A DNA stretch of 64,000 nt from Variovorax paradoxus. GTDB taxonomy: Bacteria > Pseudomonadota > Gammaproteobacteria > Burkholderiales > Burkholderiaceae_C. Where the stretch lies: contig NZ_CP091716.1 of NCBI RefSeq assembly GCF_022009635.1, forward strand, positions 5,415,501-5,479,500, read 5' to 3'. Positions within the stretch are counted from its first letter, which is position 1. Each line of letters begins with the position of its first letter. Under the pieces are notes generated by a model. That model was not told the DNA's origin. It worked only from the letters and a program-made list of their open reading frames with translations, and did not search any database. This document shows positions 52,078 to 64,000 of this stretch, one piece after another. The translations under genes were made by a program, and so were the position numbers.

Positions 52078-52098
52078 ATGCCCCGCTGGGCGGGGCAT
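52078..52098 (-). terminator. Terminator of the HU gene
   Basis: A 9-bp stem ATGCCCCGC / GCGGGGCAT with a 3-nt loop and T-rich sequence on the minus strand, about 87 bp past the HU stop. Confidence 0.75.
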
Positions 52099-52184
52099 CT
52101 CGGTTCAGGCACCCGGCAGACCGTCTGCACAGACTGCCGGAGCCTTGTTCTGCAAAGCGACGGGAAACCGCCGCAGTGCGTCAC

Positions 52185-52595
52185 TTACTTCTTCTTGGCG
52201 GCCACGGCCTTCTTGGCGGGAGCGGCAGCCTTCTTGGCGACTGGCTTTGCAGCAGGCTTGGCGGCCTTTGCAGCCGGCTTGGCAGCCACGGCCTTGTTGT
52301 CGGCCTTGCGCTTGGCGGCCTTCGGGTCCACGGCGGCCTTGAAGGCGGCGCCCGGCACGAACTTCGGCACCTTCTGTGCGGCGATCTTGATCTTGGTGCC
52401 GGCGCTGGGGTTGAAGCCCGAACGTGCGGCGCGCGCCACTTGCTTGAAAGTGCCGAAGCCGACGATCTGCACGGCGTCATCCTTCTTCACGGCAGCAACG
52501 ATCGTGCTGGTGATGGTCTCGAGGACGCGCGCGGCTTCCGCCTTGCTGAGGTTGTGGGCGGTAGCGATTTTTTCGACGAGTTCGATGCGGTTCAA
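52185..52595 (-). CDS. HU-family DNA-binding protein with histone H1-like tail
   Basis: A 136-residue protein. An HU core (NRIELVEKIATAHNLSKAEA, VQIVGFGTFKQVARAARSGF, NPSAGTKIKIAAQKVPKFVP) is followed by a ~45-residue Ala/Lys/Pro-rich tail (KPAAKAAKPAAKPVAKKAA) like eukaryotic H1. It starts with TTG 52595, because TAGGAA lies just upstream and family members begin MNRIELVEKIA. Nucleoid protein; the tail is typical of betaproteobacterial HU variants. Confidence 0.9.
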   Translation of the reverse strand: MNRIELVEKIATAHNLSKAEAARVLETITSTIVAAVKKDDAVQIVGFGTFKQVARAARSGFNPSAGTKIKIAAQKVPKFVPGAAFKAAVDPKAAKRKADNKAVAAKPAAKAAKPAAKPVAKKAAAPAKKAVAAKKK

Positions 52596-52749
52596 CTGAG
52601 TTCCTAGTAAGTTAATTTCGCCATGTTGCCTATGGCGGCGCAGCAACGAATACAAGCTGCAAGCGGGGCGGAGTTTATTCGACTGCGAGAGGGCCTATGT
52701 AAAGCAGCCACATAAAGTGGTGTCCAAGGGTCTGCCTCAGAGGGAACGA

Positions 52750-52772
52750 GCCCTCGGTTTCGAGGGTTTTTT
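52750..52772 (+). terminator. Orphan plus-strand terminator
   Basis: GCCCTCG, loop GTTT, CGAGGG, then TTTTTT. No plus-strand gene precedes it. A promoter-like pair TTTATT-16-TATGTA lies at 52674-52701, so a ~65-nt transcript is possible. Confidence 0.6.
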
Positions 52773-52984
52773 CCTCGACAGCGCGCTATCGATGCCGCCA
52801 TGGGACCTGCGAGATCGATGCCCAGTTAAGACTCGCGTCAAAGTTTGGATGAAGGCCAACATGCGTCGCATGCTGATGCGATCGAATCGTGCTGCTAGAG
52901 CACCGATTGCTTGCCGGGAAATTAAGGGAAGACCGAGCTGCTGATCACGGAGACCAACCGAGTGCGGGTTCCGAAAAGACAAAA

Positions 52985-53012
52985 GGGTTAGCAGACTCTC
53001 ATCTGCTAACCC
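52985..53012 (-). terminator. Terminator of the tRNA operon
   Basis: A perfect 11-bp stem GGGTTAGCAGA / TCTGCTAACCC with a 6-nt loop; A-run upstream on plus gives a T-run on minus. It lies 11 bp past the end of tRNA-Asp. Confidence 0.85.
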
Positions 53013-53022
53013 TCGTCGGAAC

Positions 53023-53099
53023 TGGCGGAGTGGACGGGACTCGAACCCGCGACCCCCGGCGTGACAGGCCGGTATTCTAACCAACTGAACTACCACTCC
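53023..53099 (-). tRNA. tRNA-Asp (GTC)
   Basis: A 77-nt cloverleaf with acceptor GGAGTGG, anticodon GTC in CCTGTCACG, T-arm GGGTTCGAGTCCC and encoded CCA end. Confidence 0.97.
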
Positions 53100-53169
53100 T
53101 GGTAGACAACGTTCACTCGTTTTACCGAGCCAAGTGTTGCCACTTGTGCCTGCTTCACTTGCGTGAAAC

Positions 53170-53245
53170 TGGCGACCCTACGGGGATTCGAACCCCGGTA
53201 GCCACCGTGAAAGGGTGGTGTCCTAGGCCTCTAGACGATAGGGTC
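53170..53245 (-). tRNA. tRNA-Glu (TTC)
   Basis: A 76-nt cloverleaf with acceptor GACCCTA, anticodon TTC in CCTTTCACG, T-arm GGGTTCGAATCCC and encoded CCA. It sits two genes from glutamyl-tRNA synthetase. Confidence 0.97.
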
Positions 53246-53302
53246 AAAACCTTAGGAACCGTGCTGCGATCAGCACTTATCTTCAACTCTCTCGACACTT
53301 AA

Positions 53303-53378
<76 letters not shown>

Positions 53379-53413
53379 GTGTGGGTGTCGAGCCTCGAAT
53401 TATAGCCCGTTTT

Positions 53414-54802
53414 TCAGGCCTTTCTCAATCTTTCGATAACTTTTTCTTTGGAAAAAATCTCTAGGACTGAATCGAGGGACGGTGTCTGCGATGTTCCCAT
53501 CACAAGCACACGTACTGGCATCGCTAACACTGGCATTTTCATGCTGTGTGCTGCGAGCACTTCCTTGATCATAGCTGAGATTGAGGCCTTATCCCAGGTC
53601 GCAGTTATCAATTTTTCTGCGAGTGTTGCGATTGCGGGTTTAACGGCCTCCGTGATGTGCTGTGCACGGTCCTCTTCCGTCACCGAAATGTCGGCGTAGA
53701 ACGCAGCAGCCCAGTTGGCAAGCGCTACCGTGGTGTCGCAACGATCCTTGAAGAGCGCGCAGATCGCGGGCAGGCGTTCGTCTGCAACGATGCCCTTCTT
53801 CTGCAGCTGCGCGGCGACGAGCGGAGCAAGCTCTTCACCGCTCCTGGCCTTGATGTATTGAGCATTCACCCAGGCGAGCTTGGCGGCATCCCACTGCGCG
53901 GGACTCTTCGACAGATGCGAACCGTCGAACCAACTCACCATCTGCTCGCGCGTGAAGAGCTCGTCGTCGCCATGGCTCCAGCCGAGGCGCGCGAGGTAGT
54001 TGAGCATCGCTTCGGGCAGGTAGCCGTTCTCTTCGTAGGCAGTGACGCTCACCGCGCCGCGGCGCTTGGAAAGCTTCTGTCCATCGTCGCCAAGAATCAC
54101 CGGCACATGGCCGAACTGGGGCAACGGTGCTCCGAGCGCACGGAAGATGTTGATCTGCCACGGCGTGTTGTTGATGTGCTCGTCACCGCGGAACACGTGC
54201 GTGATGTTCATGTCCCAGTCGTCGACCACCACCGCGAAGTTGTAGGTGGGTACGCCATCGGGCCGCAGGATGATGAGGTCGTCGATCTCGCGGTTGTTGA
54301 TGGTGATCTCGCCCTTGACGAGGTCGTTCCACGTCACGTCGCCTTCGGGCGGGTTGCAGAAGCGCACCACGGGCGGCACGCCTTCGGGCACGGGCGGCAG
54401 CACCTTGCCCGGCTCAGGACGCCAGCGACGGTCGTACAGCGTCTTCTCGCCGCGCGCGCGCTGTGCCTCGCGCATTTCATCGAGCTCGGCGGGCGTGCAG
54501 TAGCAGTGGTAGGCCGTACCGGCCGCAAGCATCTGCGCGATCACTTCGCGATACCGCTCCAGGCGCTGCATCTGGTAGATCGGGCCTTCGTCGTATTCGA
54601 GGCCGAGCCAGTGCATCGACGCGAGGATCTGGTCGGTCGAGTCCTGCGTGGAACGGGCCACGTCGGTGTCCTCGATGCGCAGCACGAATTCGCCGCCGTA
54701 GTGGCGTGCGTAAGCCCAGGAATAGAGCGCGGTGCGGGCCGTTCCCAGGTGAAGAAAACCCGTGGGGGACGGTGCGATGCGGGTGCGTACTTTGCCGGTC
54801 AT
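53414..54802 (-). CDS. gltX: Glutamyl-tRNA synthetase
   Basis: A 462-residue class I synthetase: HIGH-type motif in [56 protein letters not shown]-type motif [13 protein letters not shown], and a C-terminal anticodon-binding helical domain. It charges tRNA-Glu. The tRNA-Ala/Glu/Asp genes lie immediately downstream on the same strand, only 36 bp past its stop, so readthrough cotranscription is possible. Confidence 0.97.
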   Translation of the reverse strand: MTGKVRTRIAPSPTGFLHLGTARTALYSWAYARHYGGEFVLRIEDTDVARSTQDSTDQILASMHWLGLEYDEGPIYQMQRLERYREVIAQMLAAGTAYHCYCTPAELDEMREAQRARGEKTLYDRRWRPEPGKVLPPVPEGVPPVVRFCNPPEGDVTWNDLVKGEITINNREIDDLIILRPDGVPTYNFAVVVDDWDMNITHVFRGDEHINNTPWQINIFRALGAPLPQFGHVPVILGDDGQKLSKRRGAVSVTAYEENGYLPEAMLNYLARLGWSHGDDELFTREQMVSWFDGSHLSKSPAQWDAAKLAWVNAQYIKARSGEELAPLVAAQLQKKGIVADERLPAICALFKDRCDTTVALANWAAAFYADISVTEEDRAQHITEAVKPAIATLAEKLITATWDKASISAMIKEVLAAHSMKMPVLAMPVRVLVMGTSQTPSLDSVLEIFSKEKVIERLRKA

Positions 54803-54806
54803 TTCG

Positions 54807-56030
54807 TTATCGTGGATTCAGGGTGCTCAGGCCGCGCAAAAGATCGGCCTTGATGTCTTCGGCGTGCTCCAGGCCGACCGCAAGGCGGATCAGCCCCTGG
54901 CCGATGCCCGCTGCCTGGCGCTGCGCCTCGGTCAGGCGTCCGTGCGAGGTGGTACCGGGATGGGTGATGATGGTCTTCACGTCGCCGAGGTTGGTGGCAA
55001 CGCTCACCACGCGCGTGCTGTTGATGACGTGGAACGCGTTGGCGCGCGCGGTCTCGGGCGTGTCGCCGACCACGTCGAACGACACCACCGCCCCGCCCTG
55101 CCCCGACTGCTGCTGCATGGCCAGTTCGTGCTGCGCATGCGAGGCCAGTCCCGGGTAATACACGCGCGCGATGCCCGGCTGCTTCTCGAGCCACTGCGCG
55201 ATGTCCAGCGCGTTGGCGCAATGCGCCTTCATGCGCACGCCCAGCGTTTCGATGCCCTTGAGCACGACCCACGCATTGAACGGCGCCAGAGCCATGCCGG
55301 CGGTGCGCACGATGGGCCCGAACACGTCGACGATGAGCTTCGAAGGACCGCAGATCGCGCCCGCCATCACCCGGCCCTGGCCGTCGAGGTGCTTGGTGCC
55401 CGAGTGGATGACGAGGTCGGCGCCCAGCGCAGCCGGACGCTGCAGGATCGGCGTGCAGAAGCAGTTGTCGACCGCCAGAAGCGCGCCCGCGGCATGCGCC
55501 ACGTCGGCCAGCGCGCGGATGTCGCAGACCTCGGTCAGCGGATTGGTCGGCGTTTCGGCGAACAGCAGCTTGGTGTTGGACTTGACTGCCGCACGCCATT
55601 CGGCCACATCGGTCTGCGAAACGAAGGTGGTCTCGACGCCGAACTTGGCGAACTCCTTGCCGAACAGGTTCAGTGTGGAGCCGAACACCGAGCGCGAGCA
55701 GATCACGTGGTCGCCGGCCTTCAGCAGGCCCATGCACATCATGAGGATCGCCCCCATGCCGGTCGATGCGCCGATTGCGGCCTCGGTGCCTTCGAGCGCC
55801 GCGATGCGCTGCTCGAAACTGGTCACGGTCGGGTTCGAGGTGCGCGAATAGGTGAAGCCCGGCTCGGTGCCCGCGAAGCGGCGCATCGAGGTTTCGGCGT
55901 CGGGCTGCACGAAGCCGCTGGTCAGGAACAGCGCGTCGGAATGCTCGCCGTACTGGCTCGGCGCAAGGCCTGTGCGCAGCGCGAGCGTTTCGGGATGCAG
56001 GCCGGGCGGCAGGGGTCTTTCGTCAGTCAC
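54807..56030 (-). CDS. metZ: O-succinylhomoserine sulfhydrylase
   Basis: A 407-residue Cys/Met-metabolism PLP enzyme: [56 protein letters not shown] Lys in [20 protein letters not shown] and [20 protein letters not shown]. It makes homocysteine directly from O-succinylhomoserine and sulfide. The purF-metZ order (11-bp gap) is common in proteobacteria. Confidence 0.95.
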   Translation of the reverse strand: MTDERPLPPGLHPETLALRTGLAPSQYGEHSDALFLTSGFVQPDAETSMRRFAGTEPGFTYSRTSNPTVTSFEQRIAALEGTEAAIGASTGMGAILMMCMGLLKAGDHVICSRSVFGSTLNLFGKEFAKFGVETTFVSQTDVAEWRAAVKSNTKLLFAETPTNPLTEVCDIRALADVAHAAGALLAVDNCFCTPILQRPAALGADLVIHSGTKHLDGQGRVMAGAICGPSKLIVDVFGPIVRTAGMALAPFNAWVVLKGIETLGVRMKAHCANALDIAQWLEKQPGIARVYYPGLASHAQHELAMQQQSGQGGAVVSFDVVGDTPETARANAFHVINSTRVVSVATNLGDVKTIITHPGTTSHGRLTEAQRQAAGIGQGLIRLAVGLEHAEDIKADLLRGLSTLNPR

Positions 56031-56041
56031 TTCGTCGACTC

Positions 56042-57544
<1,503 letters not shown>

Positions 57545-57556
57545 GAACGATTCCTC

Positions 57557-58042
57557 TCAGGGCAGGTAGCTTGCCAACTTTTCAGGCAGCGAGGGTTTGA
57601 GGCCCTGCAATGCCGCATCGAGAACAATGGCGCTGCGCGATTCGTGCCACCAGGCACTGTCGCTCAACACCAGCAAATGAACAACGACCGCCAGCACGAG
57701 CAGGGCCACCGCCCCCCGTGCCGCACCGAACGCTGCTCCCAAAATACGGTCCACCGGCCGCAGGCCCACGACCGTGATCAGCTTGCGCGTGAGCGAGGCC
57801 ACCAGGCCCACGCCGAACGCCACCGCCACGAACACCAGCACGAAGGCCAGCGGATAGCGCCAGGCGGCCTGCGGGTCTCCGAACGGCAGCCATGCCGCCA
57901 CGCCTGAAGCCAGCCACTGGGCGGCGATGAATGCGGCCACCCAGCCGATCAGCGATATCACCTCGAACACCAGCCCGCGCATCAGGCCGAGCAGCATCGA
58001 CACACCGATGAGCGCAACGGCGATCCAGTCGAGCAAGGCCAC
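57557..58042 (-). CDS. cvpA: CvpA family inner-membrane protein
   Basis: A 161-residue protein with four hydrophobic segments and the CvpA pattern MALLDWIAVALIGVSMLLGL, GLVFEVISLIGWVAAFIAAQ, VGLRPVDRILGAAFGAARGAV. The typical purF neighbour, implicated in colicin V export and envelope stress. Confidence 0.92.
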   Translation of the reverse strand: MALLDWIAVALIGVSMLLGLMRGLVFEVISLIGWVAAFIAAQWLASGVAAWLPFGDPQAAWRYPLAFVLVFVAVAFGVGLVASLTRKLITVVGLRPVDRILGAAFGAARGAVALLVLAVVVHLLVLSDSAWWHESRSAIVLDAALQGLKPSLPEKLASYLP

Positions 58043-58060
58043 GGCAGCTGGCGAAGGTTC

Positions 58061-58942
58061 TTACAACGTGAGGATCGCGGCCGACAAAGACAAGCCCTTG
58101 ACCTTCTCGGCGGCGCGGTCGGCCTCGGCACGCGAGCTGAAGGGACCGACACGCACACGCGTGCGTTCGCCGTCGGCCGTCTTCGCGACGTGCACATAGG
58201 TCTTGAGACCGGCCCGCTCGAGCTTCTGGCGCACTTCGCGCGCCTTGTCGGCATCGGCGAACGCACCGACCTGCACCACGAAGCGGCCAGCGGCCTCGTC
58301 GGCCGCGGCGGGCTTGGGCGTGGCGGCAGCGGCGGCCGTGATGGGCTTGCCTTCGAGCAGCGCGCGGGCACGGGCGCCGTCGTCGACGGCCGCGGCGGGC
58401 TTGGGCTTGACCTCGGGCTTGGGTTCCGGCTTCGGCTTGGGCTCGGGTTTGGGTTCCGGCTTGTGCTCTGGCTTCGGTTCGGGTTTGGGCTCCGGCTTGG
58501 GTTCGGGCTTGCGTTCCGGAACCACGGCGGGCGGCGGTGTGCTGGCGGCCGGCTTGCCGGGATCGATCTCGGTGCCGTCGGCGGTCTCGGTGATCATGCC
58601 GCCGGCCGACGAAGCCGAGGCGACGCGCGACGAGCCCGAGCCGCTGTCGGGTGCTGCCGGAGCGGTGCTCACGGCCGGCGCCGGCGTGGCGGGCACGGGC
58701 AGCGGCTTGACCTTGTTGCGATCGGGAATCTCGATGGGAATGTCGACCGACACCGGGCGGGGCTGCGTGTCGAACAGCAGCGGAAAGCCGATGACGCCAA
58801 GCAGCACCAGCACGGCCGCGCCGAGCAACCGGTGGCGCGCGCGCCGACGCATGGTTTCGACACTTTCCGCCGGCGCGGCGGCGGGGGCGCTGCGTCCTTC
58901 GTTGCCTTGCGGGCCGCGCGTGCGGAACTTGAAAAACGCCAT
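58061..58942 (-). CDS. SPOR-domain membrane protein (DedD/FtsN-like)
   Basis: A 293-residue protein: cytoplasmic N-terminus, one membrane helix (LLGAAVLVLLGVIGFPLLF, about residues 38-56), a long periplasmic linker with Glu-Pro-Lys-Pro repeats (about 141-181) and a C-terminal SPOR domain (GRFVVQVGAFADADKAREVR, LERAGLKTYVHVAKTADGE, RVRVGPFSSRAEADRAAEKV). SPOR domains bind denuded septal peptidoglycan. Position between folC and cvpA matches dedD. Confidence 0.9.
   Translation of the reverse strand: MAFFKFRTRGPQGNEGRSAPAAAPAESVETMRRRARHRLLGAAVLVLLGVIGFPLLFDTQPRPVSVDIPIEIPDRNKVKPLPVPATPAPAVSTAPAAPDSGSGSSRVASASSAGGMITETADGTEIDPGKPAASTPPPAVVPERKPEPKPEPKPEPKPEHKPEPKPEPKPKPEPKPEVKPKPAAAVDDGARARALLEGKPITAAAAATPKPAAADEAAGRFVVQVGAFADADKAREVRQKLERAGLKTYVHVAKTADGERTRVRVGPFSSRAEADRAAEKVKGLSLSAAILTL
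58400..58520. repeat. In-gene tandem repeat encoding (Glu-Pro-Lys-Pro)n
   Basis: Imperfect 6/12-bp tandem units (GGCTTGGGTTCGGG-like on the plus strand) encode the rigid periplasmic Glu-Pro-Lys-Pro linker of the SPOR protein. Repeats of this kind can vary in copy number between strains. Confidence 0.8.
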
Positions 58943-59014
58943 GAAGTTCGATCCCTGAAGGAGTGCAGCGAGGTGGTGCCCGGTGGTGCCGAGGGTGTGT
59001 GGACAGCCCGGCGA

Positions 59015-60310
59015 TCAGCCGCCTGGCAGCAGGTGTTTGGCTTGCAGCCGGGGGGTGCCGTTTTCGAGCACGCCACCCACGGTGAAGAACGATCCGAAGA
59101 CGACGATTCTATCAGCGGGCCCTGCCTGCTCGATGGCTGCGCGCAACGCCTCCATCGGGCCTGCGTGCACGCTGCCCGAGGCGTCGGTACGGGTGTTCTG
59201 GGCCTGCCAGCTGGCCAGCAGGTCGGCCGCCTTGGCGGCGCGCGACGTGGGCAGGTCGGTGAAGTACCAGCGGTCGATCAGCGGGCCGATGCGCGCGAGG
59301 ATCGGCGCCAGGTCCTTGTCGGCCATGACACCGAACACGCCGTGCGTGGTGGGATAGAAGCCCATCGCGTCGAGGTTCTCGGCCAGCGCGGCGACGGCGT
59401 GGGCGTTGTGCGCCACGTCGAGCACCAGCGCGGGCTCGCCCGGCACGATCTGGAAGCGGCCCGGCAGCTCGACCATGGCCAGCCCGTTGCGTACCGCCTG
59501 CGCGGTGATCGGCAGTTGCGGCCGCAGCGCTTCCAGTGCCGCGAGCACGCCCGCCGCGTTGATGAGCTGGTTGGCGCCGCGCAGCGCCGGATAGGCCAGC
59601 CCGCTGTAGCGCCGGCCGCGGCCCGACCAGCCCCACTGCTGCTTGTCGCCGGACACGTTGAAGTCGGTGCCGAAGCGCCAGAGATCGGCGCCGATGGCGT
59701 TGGCGTGGTCGATCACGCTCTGCGGCGGCATCGGGTCGCTCACGACGACCGGCTTGCCCGCGCGCATGATGCCGGCCTTCTCGAAGCCGATGCTTTCGCG
59801 GTCGGGGCCGAGGTACTCCATGTGGTCGAGGTCGATGCTGGTGATGACCGCGCAGTCGGTGTCGATGATGTTGACCGCGTCGAGCCGGCCGCCCAGGCCG
59901 ACCTCGAGGATCGCCACGTCGGGCTTTTCCTCGATCATGCAGTGCAGGATGCCGAGCGTGGTGAACTCGAAGTAGGTCAGCGGCATGTCGCCGCGCGCCT
60001 TCTCCACCACTTCGAAGCTTGCTATCAGTTTCGAAGCATCGACCGCCTCGCCCTTGAGCCGCAGCCGCTCTTCGAAGCGCACCAGGTGCGGCGAGGTGAA
60101 GACCGCCGTGCGATAGCCCGCATGGGTGAGGATCGACTCGAGCATCGCGCAGGTCGATCCCTTGCCGTTGGTGCCCGCCACGGTGATGACCGGGCAGCCG
60201 AAGCGCAGGCCGAGGCGCTGCGCCATCTCTTTGGCGCGCTCGAGCCCGAGCTCGATGTTCTTGGGATGGAGTTGCTCGGCGCGAGCGAGCCAGTCGTTAA
60301 GGGTTTCCAT
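59015..60310 (-). CDS. folC: Bifunctional folylpolyglutamate synthase / dihydrofolate synthase
   Basis: A 431-residue Mur-ligase-fold enzyme: P-loop VITVAGTNGKGSTCAMLESI, FTSPHLVRFEERLRLKGEAV, EVGLGGRLDAVNIIDTDCAV and LDVAHNAHAVAALAENL. It adds glutamate to dihydropteroate and folates. Located 72 bp upstream of the SPOR gene in the conserved run. Confidence 0.95.
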   Translation of the reverse strand: METLNDWLARAEQLHPKNIELGLERAKEMAQRLGLRFGCPVITVAGTNGKGSTCAMLESILTHAGYRTAVFTSPHLVRFEERLRLKGEAVDASKLIASFEVVEKARGDMPLTYFEFTTLGILHCMIEEKPDVAILEVGLGGRLDAVNIIDTDCAVITSIDLDHMEYLGPDRESIGFEKAGIMRAGKPVVVSDPMPPQSVIDHANAIGADLWRFGTDFNVSGDKQQWGWSGRGRRYSGLAYPALRGANQLINAAGVLAALEALRPQLPITAQAVRNGLAMVELPGRFQIVPGEPALVLDVAHNAHAVAALAENLDAMGFYPTTHGVFGVMADKDLAPILARIGPLIDRWYFTDLPTSRAAKAADLLASWQAQNTRTDASGSVHAGPMEALRAAIEQAGPADRIVVFGSFFTVGGVLENGTPRLQAKHLLPGG

Positions 60311-60358
60311 TGAGGCCGGGATTGTCGCCGACCCACGGGCCGGGGCATCATCGCGGCC

Positions 60359-60715
60359 ATGACAACCCTATACGGCATTCCGAACTGCGACACCGTCAAG
60401 CGCGCCCGCGCCTGGCTCGACGAACATGGCGTGACCTACGCCTTCCACGATTTCAAGAAACAGGGCGTGCCCGAGGCCGAGCTCGACCAGTGGCTGAAGA
60501 AGCCGGGCTGGGAGGCCCTGGTCAACCGCAAGGGCACCACCTGGCGCAAGCTGGACGAGGCCACGCGCGAAGGCGTGACCGACGCCGCCACCGCCCGCCC
60601 CGTGCTGCTGGCCAACCCCAGTCTCATCAAGCGTCCGGTGGTCGACTGGGGCCCCAAGAACCCCGTCACCACGGGCTTCGACGCCGATGCATGGGCCGCT
60701 GTGAAGGCCGTGTAA
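60359..60715 (+). CDS. ArsC/Spx/YffB-family thioredoxin-fold protein
   Basis: A 118-residue protein with a thioredoxin fold: MTTLYGIPNCDTVKRARAWL (single active-site Cys), FHDFKKQGVPEAELDQWLKK, TTWRKLDE, LIKRPVVDWG. It is of the YffB type, lacking the additional arsenate-reductase cysteines, so probably a glutathione-dependent reductase-like protein and not a true ArsC. Confidence 0.9.
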   Translation: MTTLYGIPNCDTVKRARAWLDEHGVTYAFHDFKKQGVPEAELDQWLKKPGWEALVNRKGTTWRKLDEATREGVTDAATARPVLLANPSLIKRPVVDWGPKNPVTTGFDADAWAAVKAV

Positions 60716-60770
60716 ATGCCGGAACCCGCCTCGTCAGGGGGCGTCCAACCGCCATCTGCAGGAGAGACTT

Positions 60771-61349
60771 ATGAACAGACACGTTTTTCGCACCCTTGCC
60801 GGCCTCTCGATGGCCGGTGCGCTGGCGGCTGGCACGGGCCTCGTGCACGCCCAGCAGCAGCAAAGCCAGGTCGTCCAGGCGCGGGTGATTTCCGCCACGC
60901 CGATCCGCGAAACGACTGGTAGCGATGTCAGCTACAACGTTACCTACGAATACAACGGCCAGCAGTACACCACCCGCATGAGCACCCGGCCCGGCGCGAC
61001 CATCGCGGTCCAGGCATCCGCCTACGGCGTGACTTCGCCAGTGGCACCTCAGGGCCAGGTCCAGACCTACCCGGTGGAGGCCAGCGGCAGCGGCGGCTCC
61101 CCCTGGGACAACGTCGTGCCCGAGCCCGGCGTGGTGGTCGGCGCGGGCAATCCGGCGCCCGTGTATGTGCAGCCGGCGCCCGTCTACGTGCAACCGGCGC
61201 CGGTGTACGTCGATCCCTTCTATGGCTACGGTTATCCCTATGCCTATCCGCCGGTCGGCATCTCGCTGAACCTGGGCTATTCGCGCGGCTGGGGCGGCGG
61301 CTACTACCGCGGCGGCTGGGGCGGTTTCCGCGGCGGCTGGCACCGCTGA
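60771..61349 (+). CDS. Exported repeat-tail protein, paralogue of the gene at 6115
   Basis: A 192-residue protein with a signal peptide (GALAAGTGLVHAQ). The first mature module (VVQARVISATPI...YNVTYEYNGQQYTTRMSTRP) matches the protein at 6115. A Pro/Val/Tyr tandem (PAPVYVQPAPVYVQPAPVYV) and a Gly/Trp/Tyr/Arg-rich tail follow, suggesting an envelope-associated flexible protein. AGGAGAGAC precedes ATG 60771. Function unknown. Confidence 0.75.
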   Translation: MNRHVFRTLAGLSMAGALAAGTGLVHAQQQQSQVVQARVISATPIRETTGSDVSYNVTYEYNGQQYTTRMSTRPGATIAVQASAYGVTSPVAPQGQVQTYPVEASGSGGSPWDNVVPEPGVVVGAGNPAPVYVQPAPVYVQPAPVYVDPFYGYGYPYAYPPVGISLNLGYSRGWGGGYYRGGWGGFRGGWHR

Positions 61350-61462
61350 GCGGGCGGGGCTCGTCGAGCCCCTAAAATCGAGGACTTTCCAACCCTTGAC
61401 GGGTGCGCCGCTGGTGCGGTGCGTCCTCGATTCGCCGACCGCTCCCGCGCCGGCGCCACCCA

Positions 61463-63143
<1,681 letters not shown>

Positions 63144-63184
63144 TAGCCTCTTGCCTCCTCGCTGAGGGGGCAGACAGAAACGAC

Positions 63185-63208
63185 AACGGGCCCTTCGGGG
63201 CCCGTTTT
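63185..63208. terminator. Terminator downstream of argG
   Basis: AACGGGCCC, UUCG tetraloop, GGGCCCGTT then TT. It sits between the convergent argG and glycine-rich-tail genes; the A/T flanks allow either direction. Confidence 0.85.
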
Positions 63209-63225
63209 CATTGGCGCGCAGGTTT

Positions 63226-63993
63226 TCAGTCCCCGCCACCACCTCCACCGCAGCCGCCGCCACAGCCACCACCGCCGTCGGACGAGCCGCCGCCATCGCT
63301 GGAGCCACCATCGCCGCTGCCGCCGCTCGATTCACTGCCGCCGAAGCCACCGGCATCGCCCGAGCTGCCGCCATCCGACGAGGACGACTCCCCGAAGCTC
63401 GTACCGCACTGAGCGTCGGAGCCGATGTACCGCTCGACCGCGCGGCAGTCGGGCACGTAGTGGAAGCCGCCGTCGATGGCGAACTTGATGTCCAGCGCAA
63501 ACAGCAGCGGCAGCCGTGCCGGCTTGCGCGGATCGATGCTCTCTTCCTTGCAGGCCCAGTACCAGGTGCGGCGCAGGCCATCGTTGCGCCTTGCGTCGCG
63601 GCCCAGTATTTCGGCCGGGCTGTGATGCAGCATGCCGCCGAACGCCGCCTTGCACCAGTTCTGGTAGCCCTGCGTGTGCAGGATGAACTCGTGCCAGGCC
63701 GTATCGACCACCTTCGAGGGCATGGCCACGAACTTGCGGTCGCTGCGAAGATGCGCCATGAAGAACTGGCGCAGGCCGCGCAACACCAGTTCGGCGTCGC
63801 GCCGGCTGAGCTGCGGATGCGCCTCGCACAGCTTGCCGACAAGAAAAGGCGGCAGCCGCGCTTCGCGGATGAACTGGCGCCGCAGGCTGGCTTCGAGAAA
63901 CTTGAGCACCGCCGAGAACAACAGCGCCAGCACGACCACCGCCACCACCGAGCCCCACCGGCGCGAGCCCAGGAACATCGCGAGCAACGCCAC
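63226..63993 (-). CDS. Unknown membrane-anchored protein with Gly/Ser/Cys-rich tail (start near window edge)
   Basis: At least 255 residues: an N-terminal hydrophobic helix (SVVAVVVLALLFSAVLKFLE), a helical domain with MPSKVVDTAWHEFILHTQGY and WCKAAFGGMLHHSP resembling the GRDP/DUF1399-like conserved Trp-His motif, and a ~60-residue C-terminal Gly/Ser/Asp tail ending in alternating Cys-Gly-Gly-Gly. GTG 63993 or ATG 63978 may be the start, but the frame stays open to the window end, so it could be longer. Function unknown. Confidence 0.7.
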   Translation of the reverse strand: MALLAMFLGSRRWGSVVAVVVLALLFSAVLKFLEASLRRQFIREARLPPFLVGKLCEAHPQLSRRDAELVLRGLRQFFMAHLRSDRKFVAMPSKVVDTAWHEFILHTQGYQNWCKAAFGGMLHHSPAEILGRDARRNDGLRRTWYWACKEESIDPRKPARLPLLFALDIKFAIDGGFHYVPDCRAVERYIGSDAQCGTSFGESSSSDGGSSGDAGGFGGSESSGGSGDGGSSDGGGSSDGGGGCGGGCGGGGGGD

Positions 63994-64000
63994 CAGCGGC

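Noticed and set aside
52717..52944. Plus-strand 75-codon frame between HU and the tRNAs
   Set aside because: It runs straight through a strong terminator hairpin, and composition does not look coding.
58400..58520. Short tandem repeats as a CRISPR array
   Set aside because: They are in-frame Glu-Pro-Lys-Pro codons within the SPOR gene, with no spacers.

Overview
The window is GC-rich, densely coded chromosomal DNA from a betaproteobacterium. The best guess is family Comamonadaceae, probably Variovorax or a close relative. The grounds are the tripartite (Bug-type) solute receptor, the gene run folC / SPOR protein / cvpA / purF / metZ, an HU protein with a long Ala/Lys/Pro tail, an Omp32-type porin, the comamonad-like LptD and the density of LysR and two-component regulators. 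The genus is inferred from remembered protein resemblance, not from a search. No prophage, transposase, rRNA or CRISPR array was seen.

Left part (1-17400): a 5'-truncated gene; a NarL-type response regulator overlapping a 7TM sensor kinase; a TonB-dependent receptor behind a Fur-like box; small exported proteins; an atypical NarL-type regulator; a divergent OmpR/EnvZ-type pair whose kinase carries a very large low-complexity periplasmic insert; a porin; and a NERD-nuclease / orphan OmpR regulator / LptD run. It ends with a pair of inverted ~95-bp repeats that flank a structured RNA leader and an 86-residue orphan gene.

Central catabolic part (17450-34400): a polar amino-acid ABC importer with a short-chain dehydrogenase (SDR); a PxpA/B/C plus biotin carboxylase plus biotin carrier operon; a Nac-like LysR regulator; and an aminotransferase plus RraA-like aldolase. 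Three promoters here have the same architecture: an ATA-N9-TAT operator, a CCAAGACG block at identical spacing, then TTGG-17-nTAC. This looks like one LysR regulon that imports an amino acid or lactam, opens an amide ring in a biotin-dependent step, transaminates the product and cleaves the resulting 2-oxo acid. It is the strongest candidate for an undescribed system in the window. Next to it is a separate cluster centred on a D-tartrate dehydratase.

Right part (34500-64000): mostly housekeeping genes. These are xthA; ntrBC and glnA (with a sigma-54 promoter and NtrC sites); a CinA-like protein; an EI24/CysZ-type membrane protein; a sterol-desaturase-type enzyme; a polysaccharide deacetylase; a YVTN propeller protein; an rsuA-type pseudouridine synthase; ggt; and a PKMT-type methyltransferase. 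A small accessory patch follows, headed by a perfect LexA box. Then come HU, tRNA-Asp/Glu/Ala, gltX, metZ, purF, cvpA, a SPOR protein, folC, an ArsC-like protein, ppnP and argG, ending in a glycine-rich-tailed unknown cut near the window edge.

The ~400-bp gaps at 16567-16990 and 52596-53022 hold structured RNA or repeat features and a terminator, as listed. The 12410-12674 gap holds only porin and NERD-gene leader sequence.
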